Assembly (NCBI GenBank): GCA_029252505.1
Contig: JAQXBH010000167.1
Coordinates: 1 to 44,223 of the forward strand
Length of the DNA: 44,223 nt
Source: Opitutales bacterium
Lineage (GTDB): Bacteria; Verrucomicrobiota; Verrucomicrobiia; Opitutales; Seribacteraceae
Reading direction: 5' to 3'
Position 1 is the first letter of the stretch. The number at the start of each line of letters is the position of its first letter. Position numbers and translations under genes: made by a program. The notes below the pieces were generated by a model that did no database searches, was not told the DNA's origin, and worked only from the letters and a program-made list of their open reading frames with translations. This document shows positions 8,257 through 16,324 of this stretch, in pieces.

Positions 8257-9954
8257 ATGATTTCTGATCCTGAAAAAAGTAAAAAACTATCTAAAAACGA
8301 GGGTATTAAGGAAAAAAGCAATTTTTTACGAGGTACTATACTAGAAGGGTTGTCAGATACTTCCACTGGTTCCATTTCAGCAGATGATTCACAATTGACT
8401 AAGTTTCATGGAACTTATCTACAGGATAATCGTGATGAGAGAGCGGCTTTGCTTAAAGAAAAGAAAGAGAAAGCGTATTCTTTCATGATAAGGGTGCGAG
8501 TACCCGGAGGAGTTTGTACGCCCAAGCAATGGCTCGGAATTGATGAGTTGTGCAATAAGTTTGGCGATCAATCGCTTAAAATTACAACTAGGCAGGCTTT
8601 CCAATTATACGGAGTATTGAAGAAAAACCTTAAGCAAACAATGAAGGAGATCAATGATACACTCCTTGATACACTAGCAGCTTGTGGTGATGTGAACCGG
8701 AATGTGATGTCTCCCTCTAACCCCTTTGAGTCAGAACTCCATGGACAAGCTCTGAGTTTAGCCCAGCAAATTCATGATCATTTGACCCCGAGTACATCTG
8801 CGTATGCCGAAATTTGGCTCGACGGTGAAAAAACTATGTCAATAGGTGAAGAAGTAGAGGAACCTATTTATGGAAAAACATACCTTCCTCGAAAGTTTAA
8901 AATAGCAGTCGCGTTACCACCTCGAAATGATGTTGATGTTTTTTCTAACTGTTTGGGCTATGTAGGCATCTCAGAGAATAACGAAATTGTAGGTTACAAT
9001 GTATTGGTCGGAGGAGGTTTGGGAATGACTCACGGCAAAACCACAACCTTTCCCCGTTTGGCAGATGTAATTGGGTTTTGTACCCCTCAACAAGCCGTCC
9101 AGGTCGCTGAAGAGGTGGTTAAAATCCAAAGGGATTTTGGGGATCGCTCCGATCGAAGGCACGCTCGATTAAAATACACTATCGAAGATCGAGGTGTTGA
9201 ATGGTTCAAGGAAGAACTTAACCAAAGACTGGGGTGGGACTTACAACCCGCTAGAGACTTTTTATTTGAATCAACCACCGACCGTTATGGTTGGAACCAA
9301 GATGCAGATGGTTCATGGACTTATGGACTATTTTTTGAGGGTGGTCGACTACGGGACAAATCTAAGTTAGCAATTCGTGAAATTGCATCTTTCATTCCCT
9401 GTGAGTTTAGACTCACGGCCAATCAAAATCTTGTAATTGCCCGTATTGGAAACGAGGATAAAGAAAAGATTGATGAAATTTTAGCAAAGCATAGCGTTCT
9501 TTTGCCATCTAATTTAAGTGGCTTGAGGCTTAATTCGATTGCCTGTACTGCACTTCCTACATGCAGCTTGGCATTAGCAGAAAGCGAACGGTATCTCCCC
9601 CACTTAATTGATGAATTGGACTCGATAATTGACGGTCTCGGTCTGCGGGATGAATCAATCGCAATTCGTTCAACTGGTTGTCCAAATGGGTGCGGCCGTC
9701 CTTATCTCGGCGAGATAGGACTAGTTGGTAAGGCACCTGGTAAATACAACCTTTATTTAGGAGCAGGACTAGATGGCACTCGTTTAAATAAGTTGTACAA
9801 GCCGGCAATTACCCATGAAGAAATTGTCGCTGAATTAAGACCATTGTTGGAGGACTATGCTGAGCATCGAGTAGAGGGTGAAAGATTTGGAAACTTCTGT
9901 ATTCGTAAAAGTTATGTGAAAGAAACTGATCAAGGGTCTGACTTTCACGAGTAA
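8257..9954 (+). CDS. cysI: Assimilatory sulfite (or nitrite) reductase hemoprotein, CysI/NirA type
   Basis: A 565-residue siroheme/[4Fe-4S] reductase that reduces sulfite to sulfide (or nitrite to ammonia) with six electrons. Two repeats of ferredoxin-like and NiR/SiR domains are visible. The first carries KFHGTYLQDNRDER and FMIRVRVPGG; the cluster ligands are Cys430 and Cys436 (CTALPTC) and Cys475 and Cys479 (CPNGC), almost the same spacing as E. coli CysI (434, 440, 479, 483). Length fits CysI (570). The N-terminal 20 residues are rich in Lys and Ser. No CysJ flavoprotein, CysH or siroheme gene is nearby, so the electron donor may be another flavoprotein or ferredoxin. Sulfite is the more likely substrate, given the size and cysteine context. 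Confidence 0.92.
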   Translation: MISDPEKSKKLSKNEGIKEKSNFLRGTILEGLSDTSTGSISADDSQLTKFHGTYLQDNRDERAALLKEKKEKAYSFMIRVRVPGGVCTPKQWLGIDELCNKFGDQSLKITTRQAFQLYGVLKKNLKQTMKEINDTLLDTLAACGDVNRNVMSPSNPFESELHGQALSLAQQIHDHLTPSTSAYAEIWLDGEKTMSIGEEVEEPIYGKTYLPRKFKIAVALPPRNDVDVFSNCLGYVGISENNEIVGYNVLVGGGLGMTHGKTTTFPRLADVIGFCTPQQAVQVAEEVVKIQRDFGDRSDRRHARLKYTIEDRGVEWFKEELNQRLGWDLQPARDFLFESTTDRYGWNQDADGSWTYGLFFEGGRLRDKSKLAIREIASFIPCEFRLTANQNLVIARIGNEDKEKIDEILAKHSVLLPSNLSGLRLNSIACTALPTCSLALAESERYLPHLIDELDSIIDGLGLRDESIAIRSTGCPNGCGRPYLGEIGLVGKAPGKYNLYLGAGLDGTRLNKLYKPAITHEEIVAELRPLLEDYAEHRVEGERFGNFCIRKSYVKETDQGSDFHE

Positions 9955-9985
9955 TACGCTTTTTTACACTTAATCTTATTCTCAT

Positions 9986-10555
9986 ATGGGCAGAAGGTTT
10001 TCCAAGACTTTAGGTAGGAAGACACACGGTAATCCACAGGCGAATATTTCCACTTTAAATGAAGAGGAAGCATTAGATTTGTTGGACAAAGTAATTGGAG
10101 ACCCATTCATACTTATTTTAGATCAGGTGCAAGATCCTCGGAACTTGGGGGCATGTTTGCGTTCAGCAGATGGTGCAGGGGTTAATCTAGTTGTAATACC
10201 AAGTGATCGATCCGCTGGATTAACTGATGTGGTTCGACATGTAGCTTCAGGTGCAGCCGAGTCTCTTCCTCTTGCTCGAGTACGTAACTTGGCCCGCTTT
10301 ATGAAGGAGCTTAATCAACGAGCAATCAAAATGGTGGGTACAAGTGACCAAGCGAAAATAACAGTGTTCGACTCCGACCTAAAAGGACCACTCGCCTTAG
10401 TGGTGGGTGCAGAGGGGACGGGTATTAGACGATTAACAGCAGACAACTGCGATGTTTTAATTAATATTCCAATGGAAGGCACTGTGGAATGCCTCAATGT
10501 TTCTGTTGCAACCGGAGTTTGTTTGTTTGAAGCGTTTCGTCAGAGAAGAAGTTAG
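9986..10555 (+). CDS. Short TrmH/SpoU-family RNA 2'-O-ribose methyltransferase (RlmB-like)
   Basis: A 189-residue SPOUT methyltransferase. All three SpoU motifs are present: motif 1 LDQVQDPRNLGACLRSADGAG (Asn/Arg at ~49-55), motif 2 LVVGAEGTGIRRL (~136), and motif 3 IPMEGTVECLNVSVATGVCLFEA (~160-182), which forms the SAM-binding trefoil knot. It is closest to RlmB, which methylates G2251 of 23S rRNA. RlmB is about 243 residues with an N-terminal L30e-like RNA-binding domain; here only about 40 residues precede the catalytic domain, so that domain is absent. In motif 3 the usual Ser before LNVS is Cys. The exact RNA target is therefore uncertain. Confidence 0.85.
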   Translation: MGRRFSKTLGRKTHGNPQANISTLNEEEALDLLDKVIGDPFILILDQVQDPRNLGACLRSADGAGVNLVVIPSDRSAGLTDVVRHVASGAAESLPLARVRNLARFMKELNQRAIKMVGTSDQAKITVFDSDLKGPLALVVGAEGTGIRRLTADNCDVLINIPMEGTVECLNVSVATGVCLFEAFRQRRS

Positions 10556-10566
10556 TTTAAAATAAC

Positions 10567-11178
10567 TCAGATATTGGAGGTCTTCAATACACCCTTGGTA
10601 CTTTCCTTTTTCTCTCCAATTTTAATAAAAAGCCAAGAAAAGGCGGCTGAAAAAAGTAGGGTGCTGATCAATGAGTTCCTCAGAAATAGGTAAGCAGGGG
10701 CATATCCAGGTTCACCCAAAAATTGTGCCTGCCAGAAACCGGCGACTGTTTTTGCATAGACAGGGTTAACTAGCCAAGCAAAGCCACAGGTTAATCCATG
10801 AAAAAGGAGTGCACTTGCTATCGCACCAGTAAAAAGAGGCAGTATCCGTGGTGATTTTCGAACTGATTTACCCAAAGCAAAAATAATCAGGTAAGCAATT
10901 ATTGAAACAAGGGTAAATGTTTCGAAAAGATTCGCACCATAAGATGGGTTTAATAATAAATCAGAAACAAAAACCGCAGTGATTGGGCCTAGCCAAGACC
11001 AAATTCCCTTTAATAATGCTCCCGAAATAAAAAAAAGAGCTAAAACAGGAGTGAAGTTAAATAATTCGGGATACGATAGGGGTAAATATCGAGACCAACC
11101 CACGGCAATGATCAGAACGACAAACCATAATTGTGGAGACCTAAGTGAGGTAGAACTGGACGATAGATTTTTTGTCAT
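10567..11178 (-). CDS. DUF6580-family multi-pass membrane protein
   Basis: A 203-residue hydrophobic protein with about five or six membrane helices, matching DUF6580 (annotated only as putative transport protein). It has the family's opening pattern FNFTPVLALFFISGALL and the conserved ...VFVSDLLLNP... at the third helix. The frame is open further upstream to a TTG at 11235, but that lies inside the NUDIX gene; ATG 11178, beginning MTKNLSSSS, starts after the NUDIX stop and is preferred. It is the last gene of a minus-strand run TPR-GNAT-NUDIX-DUF6580. The resemblance to ECF-transporter S components suggests small-molecule uptake, but this is inference. Confidence 0.8.
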   Translation of the reverse strand: MTKNLSSSSTSLRSPQLWFVVLIIAVGWSRYLPLSYPELFNFTPVLALFFISGALLKGIWSWLGPITAVFVSDLLLNPSYGANLFETFTLVSIIAYLIIFALGKSVRKSPRILPLFTGAIASALLFHGLTCGFAWLVNPVYAKTVAGFWQAQFLGEPGYAPAYLFLRNSLISTLLFSAAFSWLFIKIGEKKESTKGVLKTSNI

Positions 11179-11209
11179 AACTCTAACACTACACGATTTA
11201 TTTTTGGTT

Positions 11210-11698
11210 TCAACAATTGCTTGCTCTTTCTTCAAGTTTTAATGCTTGGATTAGACGATCGATAAAAGAGCTTTGTTCAGGACACAATTTTATTTTTGCT
11301 TCGCTTTCCGTCATCATGACCGCTTGATCAATTTCTGGGAAAGTCCAGTTCTTTCCACTTCCTTTGGGGAATTCCAGGGTAATTTCATTACATTTTGGAA
11401 TAGTTCCTTTGATCCATGTGCCCGAGAACCCCCAAGCATAAACTCGTTTGCCATTTTTTTGAAGTATTGAACCCAAATCGATGTATGGTCCGCGTGGAAT
11501 TAAACCAGTCTCTTCTTCAAATTCTCGGACTGCTGCATCAAAAATTTCTTCTCCGTGATCGGGTTCTCCTTTTGGAATACTCCACCACCCATCATCTCGA
11601 TTCTTGAATAGAGGACCTCCAGGATGAGCGATTAAAAACTCAGTCGTTTGATCCTTTTTTTTATATAAGACCAGTCCGCCGCTTATCTTTTTACTCAT
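11210..11698 (-). CDS. NUDIX hydrolase
   Basis: A 162-residue NUDIX protein. The Nudix box is complete: GEPDHGEEIFDAAVREFEEE followed by TGL, i.e. G-x5-E-x7-REUxEExGU, giving the Mg-binding helix for pyrophosphate hydrolysis. The start region SGGLVLYKKKD and the IPKGEPDHGE context resemble the diadenosine-polyphosphate/NTP pyrophosphohydrolase group that includes the DR1025-like predicted house-cleaning enzymes. The substrate cannot be told. It lies 8 bases after the GNAT gene stop and is followed by the DUF6580 gene, so it is probably co-transcribed with both. Confidence 0.92.
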   Translation of the reverse strand: MSKKISGGLVLYKKKDQTTEFLIAHPGGPLFKNRDDGWWSIPKGEPDHGEEIFDAAVREFEEETGLIPRGPYIDLGSILQKNGKRVYAWGFSGTWIKGTIPKCNEITLEFPKGSGKNWTFPEIDQAVMMTESEAKIKLCPEQSSFIDRLIQALKLEERASNC

Positions 11699-11706
11699 AG
11701 AAATTA

Positions 11707-12198
11707 TTATCTTTCAATTTTTAGGTTTCTTTCCATTACTACCAGATCGTACCAATCCGAACCGACTCTCCTGTATTTCTTCTTCAGTACGACCTCATTA
11801 AAGCCTAGTGAGCGATAGCATCTTCTTGCTGGTTGATTATGCCCAAAAGTATTTAATGTGATTTTCTTGAACTTTTTTTGACTGGCACACCAATTGATTA
11901 TTTTTTGAATAAATTTTCGTCCGATTCCCCTTCTTCGAATTACTGGATTTACTATTACTCGACAAAGAACTGCCTTGTTGCCAACTGGGTGAACAATTTC
12001 TCCGTAGCAGGTTAGTAATCCTTCGTCGTTAATAAAAGCAAAAGAATGTAAATCCTTTCTTTGTAAGTGAATTAAAAAGACTTCTGGGTTTAATCCTTCT
12101 TGAAATGTATTTCCTGACCAAAATTGTTGATCCTCTTCACCTCTGATCCAAGATAACAAATCATGAGTTCTACTGGGTGGGAAATTAATTAGTTTCAA
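11707..12198 (-). CDS. GNAT-family N-acetyltransferase
   Basis: A 163-residue GCN5-related acetyltransferase. The acetyl-CoA loop appears as VNPVIRRRGIGRKFIQKII (the R/Q-x-x-G-x-G/A pattern, ~95-110), preceded by the beta-4 strand CRVIV, and followed by NQPARRCYRSLGF (~130-142), the typical alpha-4 segment with Tyr. The usual N-terminal part is also present. The substrate is unknown; the position between a TPR gene and a NUDIX gene does not reveal it. It probably belongs to the same minus-strand transcript as those neighbours (30 and 8 bases apart). Confidence 0.88.
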   Translation of the reverse strand: MKLINFPPSRTHDLLSWIRGEEDQQFWSGNTFQEGLNPEVFLIHLQRKDLHSFAFINDEGLLTCYGEIVHPVGNKAVLCRVIVNPVIRRRGIGRKFIQKIINWCASQKKFKKITLNTFGHNQPARRCYRSLGFNEVVLKKKYRRVGSDWYDLVVMERNLKIER

Positions 12199-12228
12199 TG
12201 AGCGAGTTAAGTTCGTGGATTTAGGAGG

Positions 12229-13011
12229 CTATGGGATCCGTAAATCTTTACTCCTTGCCTTTAATAATTCAGCAGGTTGGGGTTTTAAACGTGACACCTT
12301 ATTCCGATTGAGGGGATAGGTGCCTTTGGAAGTGGCTAAAATAGTACGAGCTTTTTCGTCCCATTTATTGGCTTTCTCGAATTCTCCTTGGTTCAGATAA
12401 ATGATAGTCATCGCTGCGTAGGTAGCACCGACATCAGTATGCATTTCTCCCCATTTATCGATCCTTATTTTAAGAGCAGATTGAAGTTGTTCTAATGCCT
12501 CCTCATGTTTTCCTTGGCCTTCCAATGCCAATGCTAAACCCTCCTTGCAATCGGCCAATTCAGTATGATTTGCACCCACGATGGGAAGTTTTTTTTGCAA
12601 CAATTCTCTAAAACTTTTTTCCGCTTTCTTGTAATTATTTTTAGACTCTTCTATAAATGCTTGATTGGTTTGAACGATTAAGATGTCAGGATGTTTTGCT
12701 CCTATTGCTGGTAATAAGACATTAATTGCTTTTAAATAGGCATCATTTGCCTGTTCATTCTCGCCAAGGAAATAGAGAGCTACTCCCAAATTATTCCATG
12801 TTACCCCCACATCTCGGTGTCTATTTCCTTGGTAGGGAAGTCGTCCTTTAAGAACCTGCTGGTATAATTTAGCTGCATCTTCATAATTACAACTTCTGCT
12901 GAGGTTATCTGCCTCGCGATGAAATTGAGCCCAGTCTCCAAGCGTCTTCTTTTCTCCATTTGAGGACAGTAGTGTGTGTAAGAAGAGAATGGTTAGTGTC
13001 GGTATTTTCAT
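12229..13011 (-). CDS. Secreted tetratricopeptide-repeat protein
   Basis: A 260-residue protein with a short hydrophobic N-terminus (MKIPTLTILFLHTLLSSNG), likely a signal peptide, and four to five long TPR units of the kinesin-light-chain type (about 42 residues each), e.g. VGVTWNNLGVALYFLGENEQANDAYLKA, then the HPDI and HTEL units and VGATYAAMTIIYLNQGEFEKA. The C-terminal 35 residues are basic and repeat-free. TPR arrays mediate protein-protein contact; the partner is unknown. It heads the minus-strand run and has a divergent neighbour at 13154. Confidence 0.85.
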   Translation of the reverse strand: MKIPTLTILFLHTLLSSNGEKKTLGDWAQFHREADNLSRSCNYEDAAKLYQQVLKGRLPYQGNRHRDVGVTWNNLGVALYFLGENEQANDAYLKAINVLLPAIGAKHPDILIVQTNQAFIEESKNNYKKAEKSFRELLQKKLPIVGANHTELADCKEGLALALEGQGKHEEALEQLQSALKIRIDKWGEMHTDVGATYAAMTIIYLNQGEFEKANKWDEKARTILATSKGTYPLNRNKVSRLKPQPAELLKARSKDLRIP

Positions 13012-13153
13012 GATAATATAATAGGTTGTTAGAAAGGGTGTAAATCATGTGTTGTGCAAGTAAGAATACATATAATAAGAAATTCTTTTGCCATTCTTGG
13101 AAGATTCTTTTTCATAGAAGTTTATTAAATATAAATTGTGGGAGAAAAATCTT
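13012..13153. promoter_or_regulatory. Divergent intergenic region between TPR gene and small secreted-protein gene
   Basis: A 142-base AT-rich gap between two divergent starts, so it should hold promoters for both. A GGGAG ribosome site at 13140-13144 serves the rightward gene. AT-rich hexamers such as ATAATA at 13017-13022 could be a -10 box for the leftward gene, but I cannot pair it with a clear -35. Confidence 0.35.
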
Positions 13154-13456
13154 ATGTGCAAAAATAATAAAGTGTTAATGGGAATAATTGTGATGTTATC
13201 TGCTTCATTCTTTATGGGGGCGTTAATGAACAAGTCAGAAGCATCATTGAGAGTAATCAAAGCAGGCGTCGATGATAAGGGGAATCCTCTTTGTGTAAAT
13301 AAAAGCCAAGTTTATTTGTTCAAGAAAGAGCAGTCTGGTAATAAGATTGTTTTTTACTATCATGATGCCAAAAGTGCAGAAGCATCCGTTACCAAGTCCT
13401 TTCCGGATTCTGAAAGCTTGGACAGTTATTGGGAAGAACTGCTTCGTAAATGGTAA
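13154..13456 (+). CDS. Small membrane-anchored or secreted protein of unknown function
   Basis: A 100-residue protein from ATG 13154, chosen because GGGAG lies 9 bases before it; the frame is open to a TTG at 13136 without a better site. Residues ~6-25 (KVLMGIIVMLSASFFMGALM) form a membrane helix or uncleaved signal, so the rest faces outside the cytoplasm. The remaining ~75 residues are Lys/Ser-rich with one Cys and a regular end (DSYWEELLRKW). No family is recognised. It stands alone with a 360-base gap downstream. Confidence 0.6.
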   Translation: MCKNNKVLMGIIVMLSASFFMGALMNKSEASLRVIKAGVDDKGNPLCVNKSQVYLFKKEQSGNKIVFYYHDAKSAEASVTKSFPDSESLDSYWEELLRKW

Positions 13457-13818
13457 AGATATCTTAACAGATTAGCCCGACCTTACCCCGTTTGCTGAGC
13501 ATTAAATAGGGGGATGTTAGGGCTCCAATCCGCTGACAGTAAATTTTATTTCTGCATTTGTACAATATTACTGATTGGGTTTCTAACTCCCGTAAATAAG
13601 TTTTACAGGCTGAATTGGACCACCTTCCCCATACACAGAAATCGATCTCTACTCGGAAAGTGCCCAGTACCTCTTATTGGGAAATACCATGCGTAAGATA
13701 ATAATAGTGGATCGAATAGCTCATTCTCAATCTGTTGATTATGAGGTGCTTATTGTTTTGGAGGGGTTGGGTCAAAGGTACCATGCTTGTCCAGCCCACT
13801 TTTATTCCTTTCTTTTCT
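13457..13818. other. Gene-poor gap with an imperfect stem-loop
   Basis: No gene I can support. A 60-residue frame at 13514-13696 starts next to a GGGGG tract but shows no recognisable protein, and the next frame (13677-13862) runs into the convergent gene. A weak hairpin can be drawn: AGCCCGACCTTACCCC at 13474-13489 against GGGGGATGTTAGGGCT at 13509-13524 (12 of 16 pairs, 19-base loop). It has no T-run, so it is not a standard terminator, but it may mark the end of the preceding transcript. Confidence 0.4.
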
Positions 13819-14352
13819 CTAGTCTTTTATCCGGATACCTCCTTTTTCATCCATCGGTATAACTTCACATATTTTAGATCGTTCAGGGCCTACTAAGAAT
13901 CTTTTTACTTCTCCAGTAGAATCAACTTTTCGTGGGAGTCCATTCCTTGCAGTAACTGAAACACATTCGAGTAAGTCTTTCCCATTGTATCCCTTTTCAT
14001 TTGAATCGGAATATAATTCGTCGGGGTGTACAAAACAGATTATTTTGCCATATCGAACCAGTCCATTTCTCGTGTGTTTAATGATATCACCAATCTGAAA
14101 AGTCCTTTTTTTGAAATACTTCAATTCATTTAATCTTTTGCATCTGTCTTCTGGAAGTCGAAAGAATTTTAACTCTAAGTTTCCCTTTCTCAAAGGCGAT
14201 AAGTCATGGGAGTTGAGTTGTACGAGTTCTAGTTTTCTAGTTTTGCCCTCCTGAACAAATATAACTTCTCCGATTCGTTTCTTTTTTTTATGAGCAATTC
14301 GTTCTATAATTTTTTCACCAATCTCAAGAGGTGTATCTTTTTTTTTATTCAT
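13819..14352 (-). CDS. Unknown basic cytoplasmic protein
   Basis: A 177-residue protein with no signal peptide or membrane helix, rich in Lys/Arg (N-terminus MNKKKDTPLEIGEK and IAHKKKKRIGEV). The middle, FQIGDIIKHTRNGLVRYGKIICFVHPDEL, looks like a small beta-barrel of the SH3/KOW or bromo-adjacent type that often touches nucleic acid or ribosomes, but this is only an impression. I do not recognise a family. It is transcribed away from the MORN-repeat gene at 14509, with a 156-base divergent gap. Reading frame and composition look like a real gene. Confidence 0.6.
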   Translation of the reverse strand: MNKKKDTPLEIGEKIIERIAHKKKKRIGEVIFVQEGKTRKLELVQLNSHDLSPLRKGNLELKFFRLPEDRCKRLNELKYFKKRTFQIGDIIKHTRNGLVRYGKIICFVHPDELYSDSNEKGYNGKDLLECVSVTARNGLPRKVDSTGEVKRFLVGPERSKICEVIPMDEKGGIRIKD

Positions 14353-14508
14353 GATGCTAATTCGGACTAGGGTTTATTTACATAGATACACTAACTGAGG
14401 GCTTAGTGCTTTGCGAATAATAAAATATAAATCTTAGGTTATTGAGTATAATTCATGATGGATTTTCTAAAGATTGACAATTGAGTGCTATACTTTTCCA
14501 TTAGTAAT

Positions 14509-15294
14509 ATGAATCGATTGAAAAAAAAAATTAGATTCTACCTGATTCCCTCCCTCCTTTTTATCGGGGTTTTGGTTCAATCAAATGCGGTAGATTTTAA
14601 CAATACACAAGTACACGAAGATATTTTTGATGAGGCCCTAGGTTGGAATGATTTACAAGTTCGAAACGGTGTTTTATATGCACCTAATGCCGAGCAACCC
14701 CTTACTGGTTTTATCAAAAAGCTATATGGAAATACACAGGTTGAAATCCTTCTCCGTTTGTCTGAAGGGCAGATCAATCAAGTAAGCAGGTGGAATGAAA
14801 ATGGTATTCCTTTGTATTCTGTGGAAGCACTGCCGTCTAGTATTAGACTTGAATCTATTCCTGAAAGTAGCGAACAACTTGATGTTCGAACTTTTCACGG
14901 AATCACCCGTTTTTGGTATCCATCAGGTCAGAGTATGTTGGAATCAAAATATTCTTATGGAAAGAAAGATGGAACCACTCGATCTTGGTACGAAAATGGA
15001 AGTTTTAAGGTCGAGGAAAATTACAAAGATGGACTGAAGGATGGTAATGCAAGATCATGGTTCGAAAGTGGACAAAAATGGATGAGTTATAGTCATTGGA
15101 ATGACAAACGGGATGGGCCCCTTATTTGGTGGTTTGAAAATGGGCAAAAGCGCCAGGAAGGAAATTACAAAGGAGGACAAAGGTTTGGAGAATGGACATA
15201 TTACAAGGAGGATGGCTCAATTCTTTACCGAAAAACATTTAGGGATGGAAAATCAATTTCTACGAAATACGGAGAAGACGATTCCGAGGAATAA
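14509..15294 (+). CDS. Secreted MORN-variant repeat protein (YwqK/antitoxin-like fold)
   Basis: A 261-residue protein from ATG 14509 (the open frame begins at a TTG, 14485). The N-terminus MNRLKKKIRFYLIPSLLFIGVLVQS is a signal peptide. From about residue 130 there are at least four tandem ~23-residue repeats of the MORN_2 type, with the core pattern W-Y/F-x-S/N-G-Q followed by G-K-x-D-G (GTTRSWYENG, GNARSWFESGQ, GPLIWWFENGQ, GEWTYYKEDG). Such repeats occur in the YwqK family, some members of which are named antitoxins from toxin gene neighbours; here no toxin gene is adjacent and the protein is exported, so that name should not be used. The function is unknown, perhaps surface or envelope binding. 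Confidence 0.8.
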   Translation: MNRLKKKIRFYLIPSLLFIGVLVQSNAVDFNNTQVHEDIFDEALGWNDLQVRNGVLYAPNAEQPLTGFIKKLYGNTQVEILLRLSEGQINQVSRWNENGIPLYSVEALPSSIRLESIPESSEQLDVRTFHGITRFWYPSGQSMLESKYSYGKKDGTTRSWYENGSFKVEENYKDGLKDGNARSWFESGQKWMSYSHWNDKRDGPLIWWFENGQKRQEGNYKGGQRFGEWTYYKEDGSILYRKTFRDGKSISTKYGEDDSEE

Positions 15295-15310
15295 CATCTT
15301 TAAGTATTGT

Positions 15311-15529
15311 TTACCAAGGGAGAATTTTCATTCTGTAAAGCAGGCAACCTAACCAAACAACTCCAATAAAGTAGGCAATACACCAACCCTTGCCCAAAGG
15401 GAATATTTTTTGAAGTTTTGGGAAATTTTCACGATACCAATCTAAAAAGAAGAGCGTGACGATACTCGCTCCAATGCAATCAATAAGTACTGCATACCAA
15501 AGTATCGCTTCTAGGTTAATAAGCATCAT
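15311..15529 (-). CDS. Small two-helix membrane protein
   Basis: A 72-residue protein with two hydrophobic helices (about 7-28 and 49-66) and a charged loop between (DWYRENFPKLQKIFPLGKG). It starts at ATG 15529 with a second ATG directly after; no ribosome site is clear. It lies convergent with the MORN gene (16-base gap) and divergent from the M14 peptidase gene. Composition is typical of a real membrane peptide rather than chance reading, but no family is recognised. Confidence 0.55.
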   Translation of the reverse strand: MMLINLEAILWYAVLIDCIGASIVTLFFLDWYRENFPKLQKIFPLGKGWCIAYFIGVVWLGCLLYRMKILPW

Positions 15530-15562
15530 AGTATAAAATACTTAAATTTTTTCAGAAAACAA

Positions 15563-16324
15563 ATGTCTTTCACAAAAAATAGTTATCGTAGTCACGATTA
15601 TAAATTTTTACTTCAACGCTGGCGTACTGTATGTCGTATGGCAGGTCTTAGGATGGAAAAAGTGGCCGAAATCGACGGTTTACCCTGTTTTGAAGTTACT
15701 TCTCCAATCATCAAAGAACATAGTGCTATCTATTTGTCGGCAGGAATTCACGGAGACGAAAGTGGATCTACCGAAGCGTTACTCGCTTGGGCAGAATCAA
15801 ACTTGGATCGATTGAGTTCACTTCCCCTTTTAATTTACCCCTGCCTTAATCCCTGGGGCTTAATTAATAATTCACGTTGGGATGCCAAAGGCACAGACTT
15901 AAACCGCATTTGGGAGAATCCTAGCAATCCTTTTATTCAGCATATTATATCGCGGACAAAGAACATAACCATAGAACTGGTAATTACTTTACATGAAGAT
16001 TTTGACGGTCAGGGAGTTTATCTCTACGAGCCCAGTCGCAACGGTATATCTGATGGAAAAGCGGATGAAATTATTAGTGCAGCTACTCCTTTTATTGCAC
16101 GAGATCCGAGGCGAAAGATTGATGGCAGAAAAGCAAAGAATGGAATTATTCGTCCCCGCCCCACCAATCCACCCAAAGACGGTATCCCGGAAGCTCTCTA
16201 TTTTTACCTTACCCATAAATGCCCTACTTTTACCTTTGAAACCCCATCAGAATTAGATCTTTCTCTTCGTGTCCAAGCTCAGTCCGCAATGATTGGACAT
16301 TTGCTTTGCTCGGATTTGAAATAG
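15563..16324 (+). CDS. M14-type zinc carboxypeptidase / succinylglutamate desuccinylase-like protein
   Basis: A 253-residue member of the M14 metallopeptidase/aspartoacylase superfamily. Zinc ligands are visible: His63 and Glu66 in GIHGDES and His144 in LHEDFDG; the catalytic glutamate is likely Glu226 in FTFETPSE. The carboxylate-binding region includes NPWGLINNSRWDAKGTDLNR (Arg115 of DLNR). Length fits compact M14D/AstE-like forms. Substrate candidates are a C-terminal amino acid of a small peptide (including cell-wall peptide) or an N-acyl amino acid; sequence does not decide. No signal peptide is seen, so it is cytoplasmic. It is a single-gene unit. Confidence 0.85.
   Translation: MSFTKNSYRSHDYKFLLQRWRTVCRMAGLRMEKVAEIDGLPCFEVTSPIIKEHSAIYLSAGIHGDESGSTEALLAWAESNLDRLSSLPLLIYPCLNPWGLINNSRWDAKGTDLNRIWENPSNPFIQHIISRTKNITIELVITLHEDFDGQGVYLYEPSRNGISDGKADEIISAATPFIARDPRRKIDGRKAKNGIIRPRPTNPPKDGIPEALYFYLTHKCPTFTFETPSELDLSLRVQAQSAMIGHLLCSDLK

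Noticed and set aside
13514-13696. 60-residue frame beginning next to GGGGG
   Set aside because: No recognisable domain, a weak hydrophobic stretch only, and it lies in a gap with a hairpin; not enough support for a gene.
14509-15294. YwqK-type antitoxin of a toxin-antitoxin system
   Set aside because: The protein has a signal peptide and no adjacent small toxin gene. The antitoxin label comes from other members' neighbourhoods.
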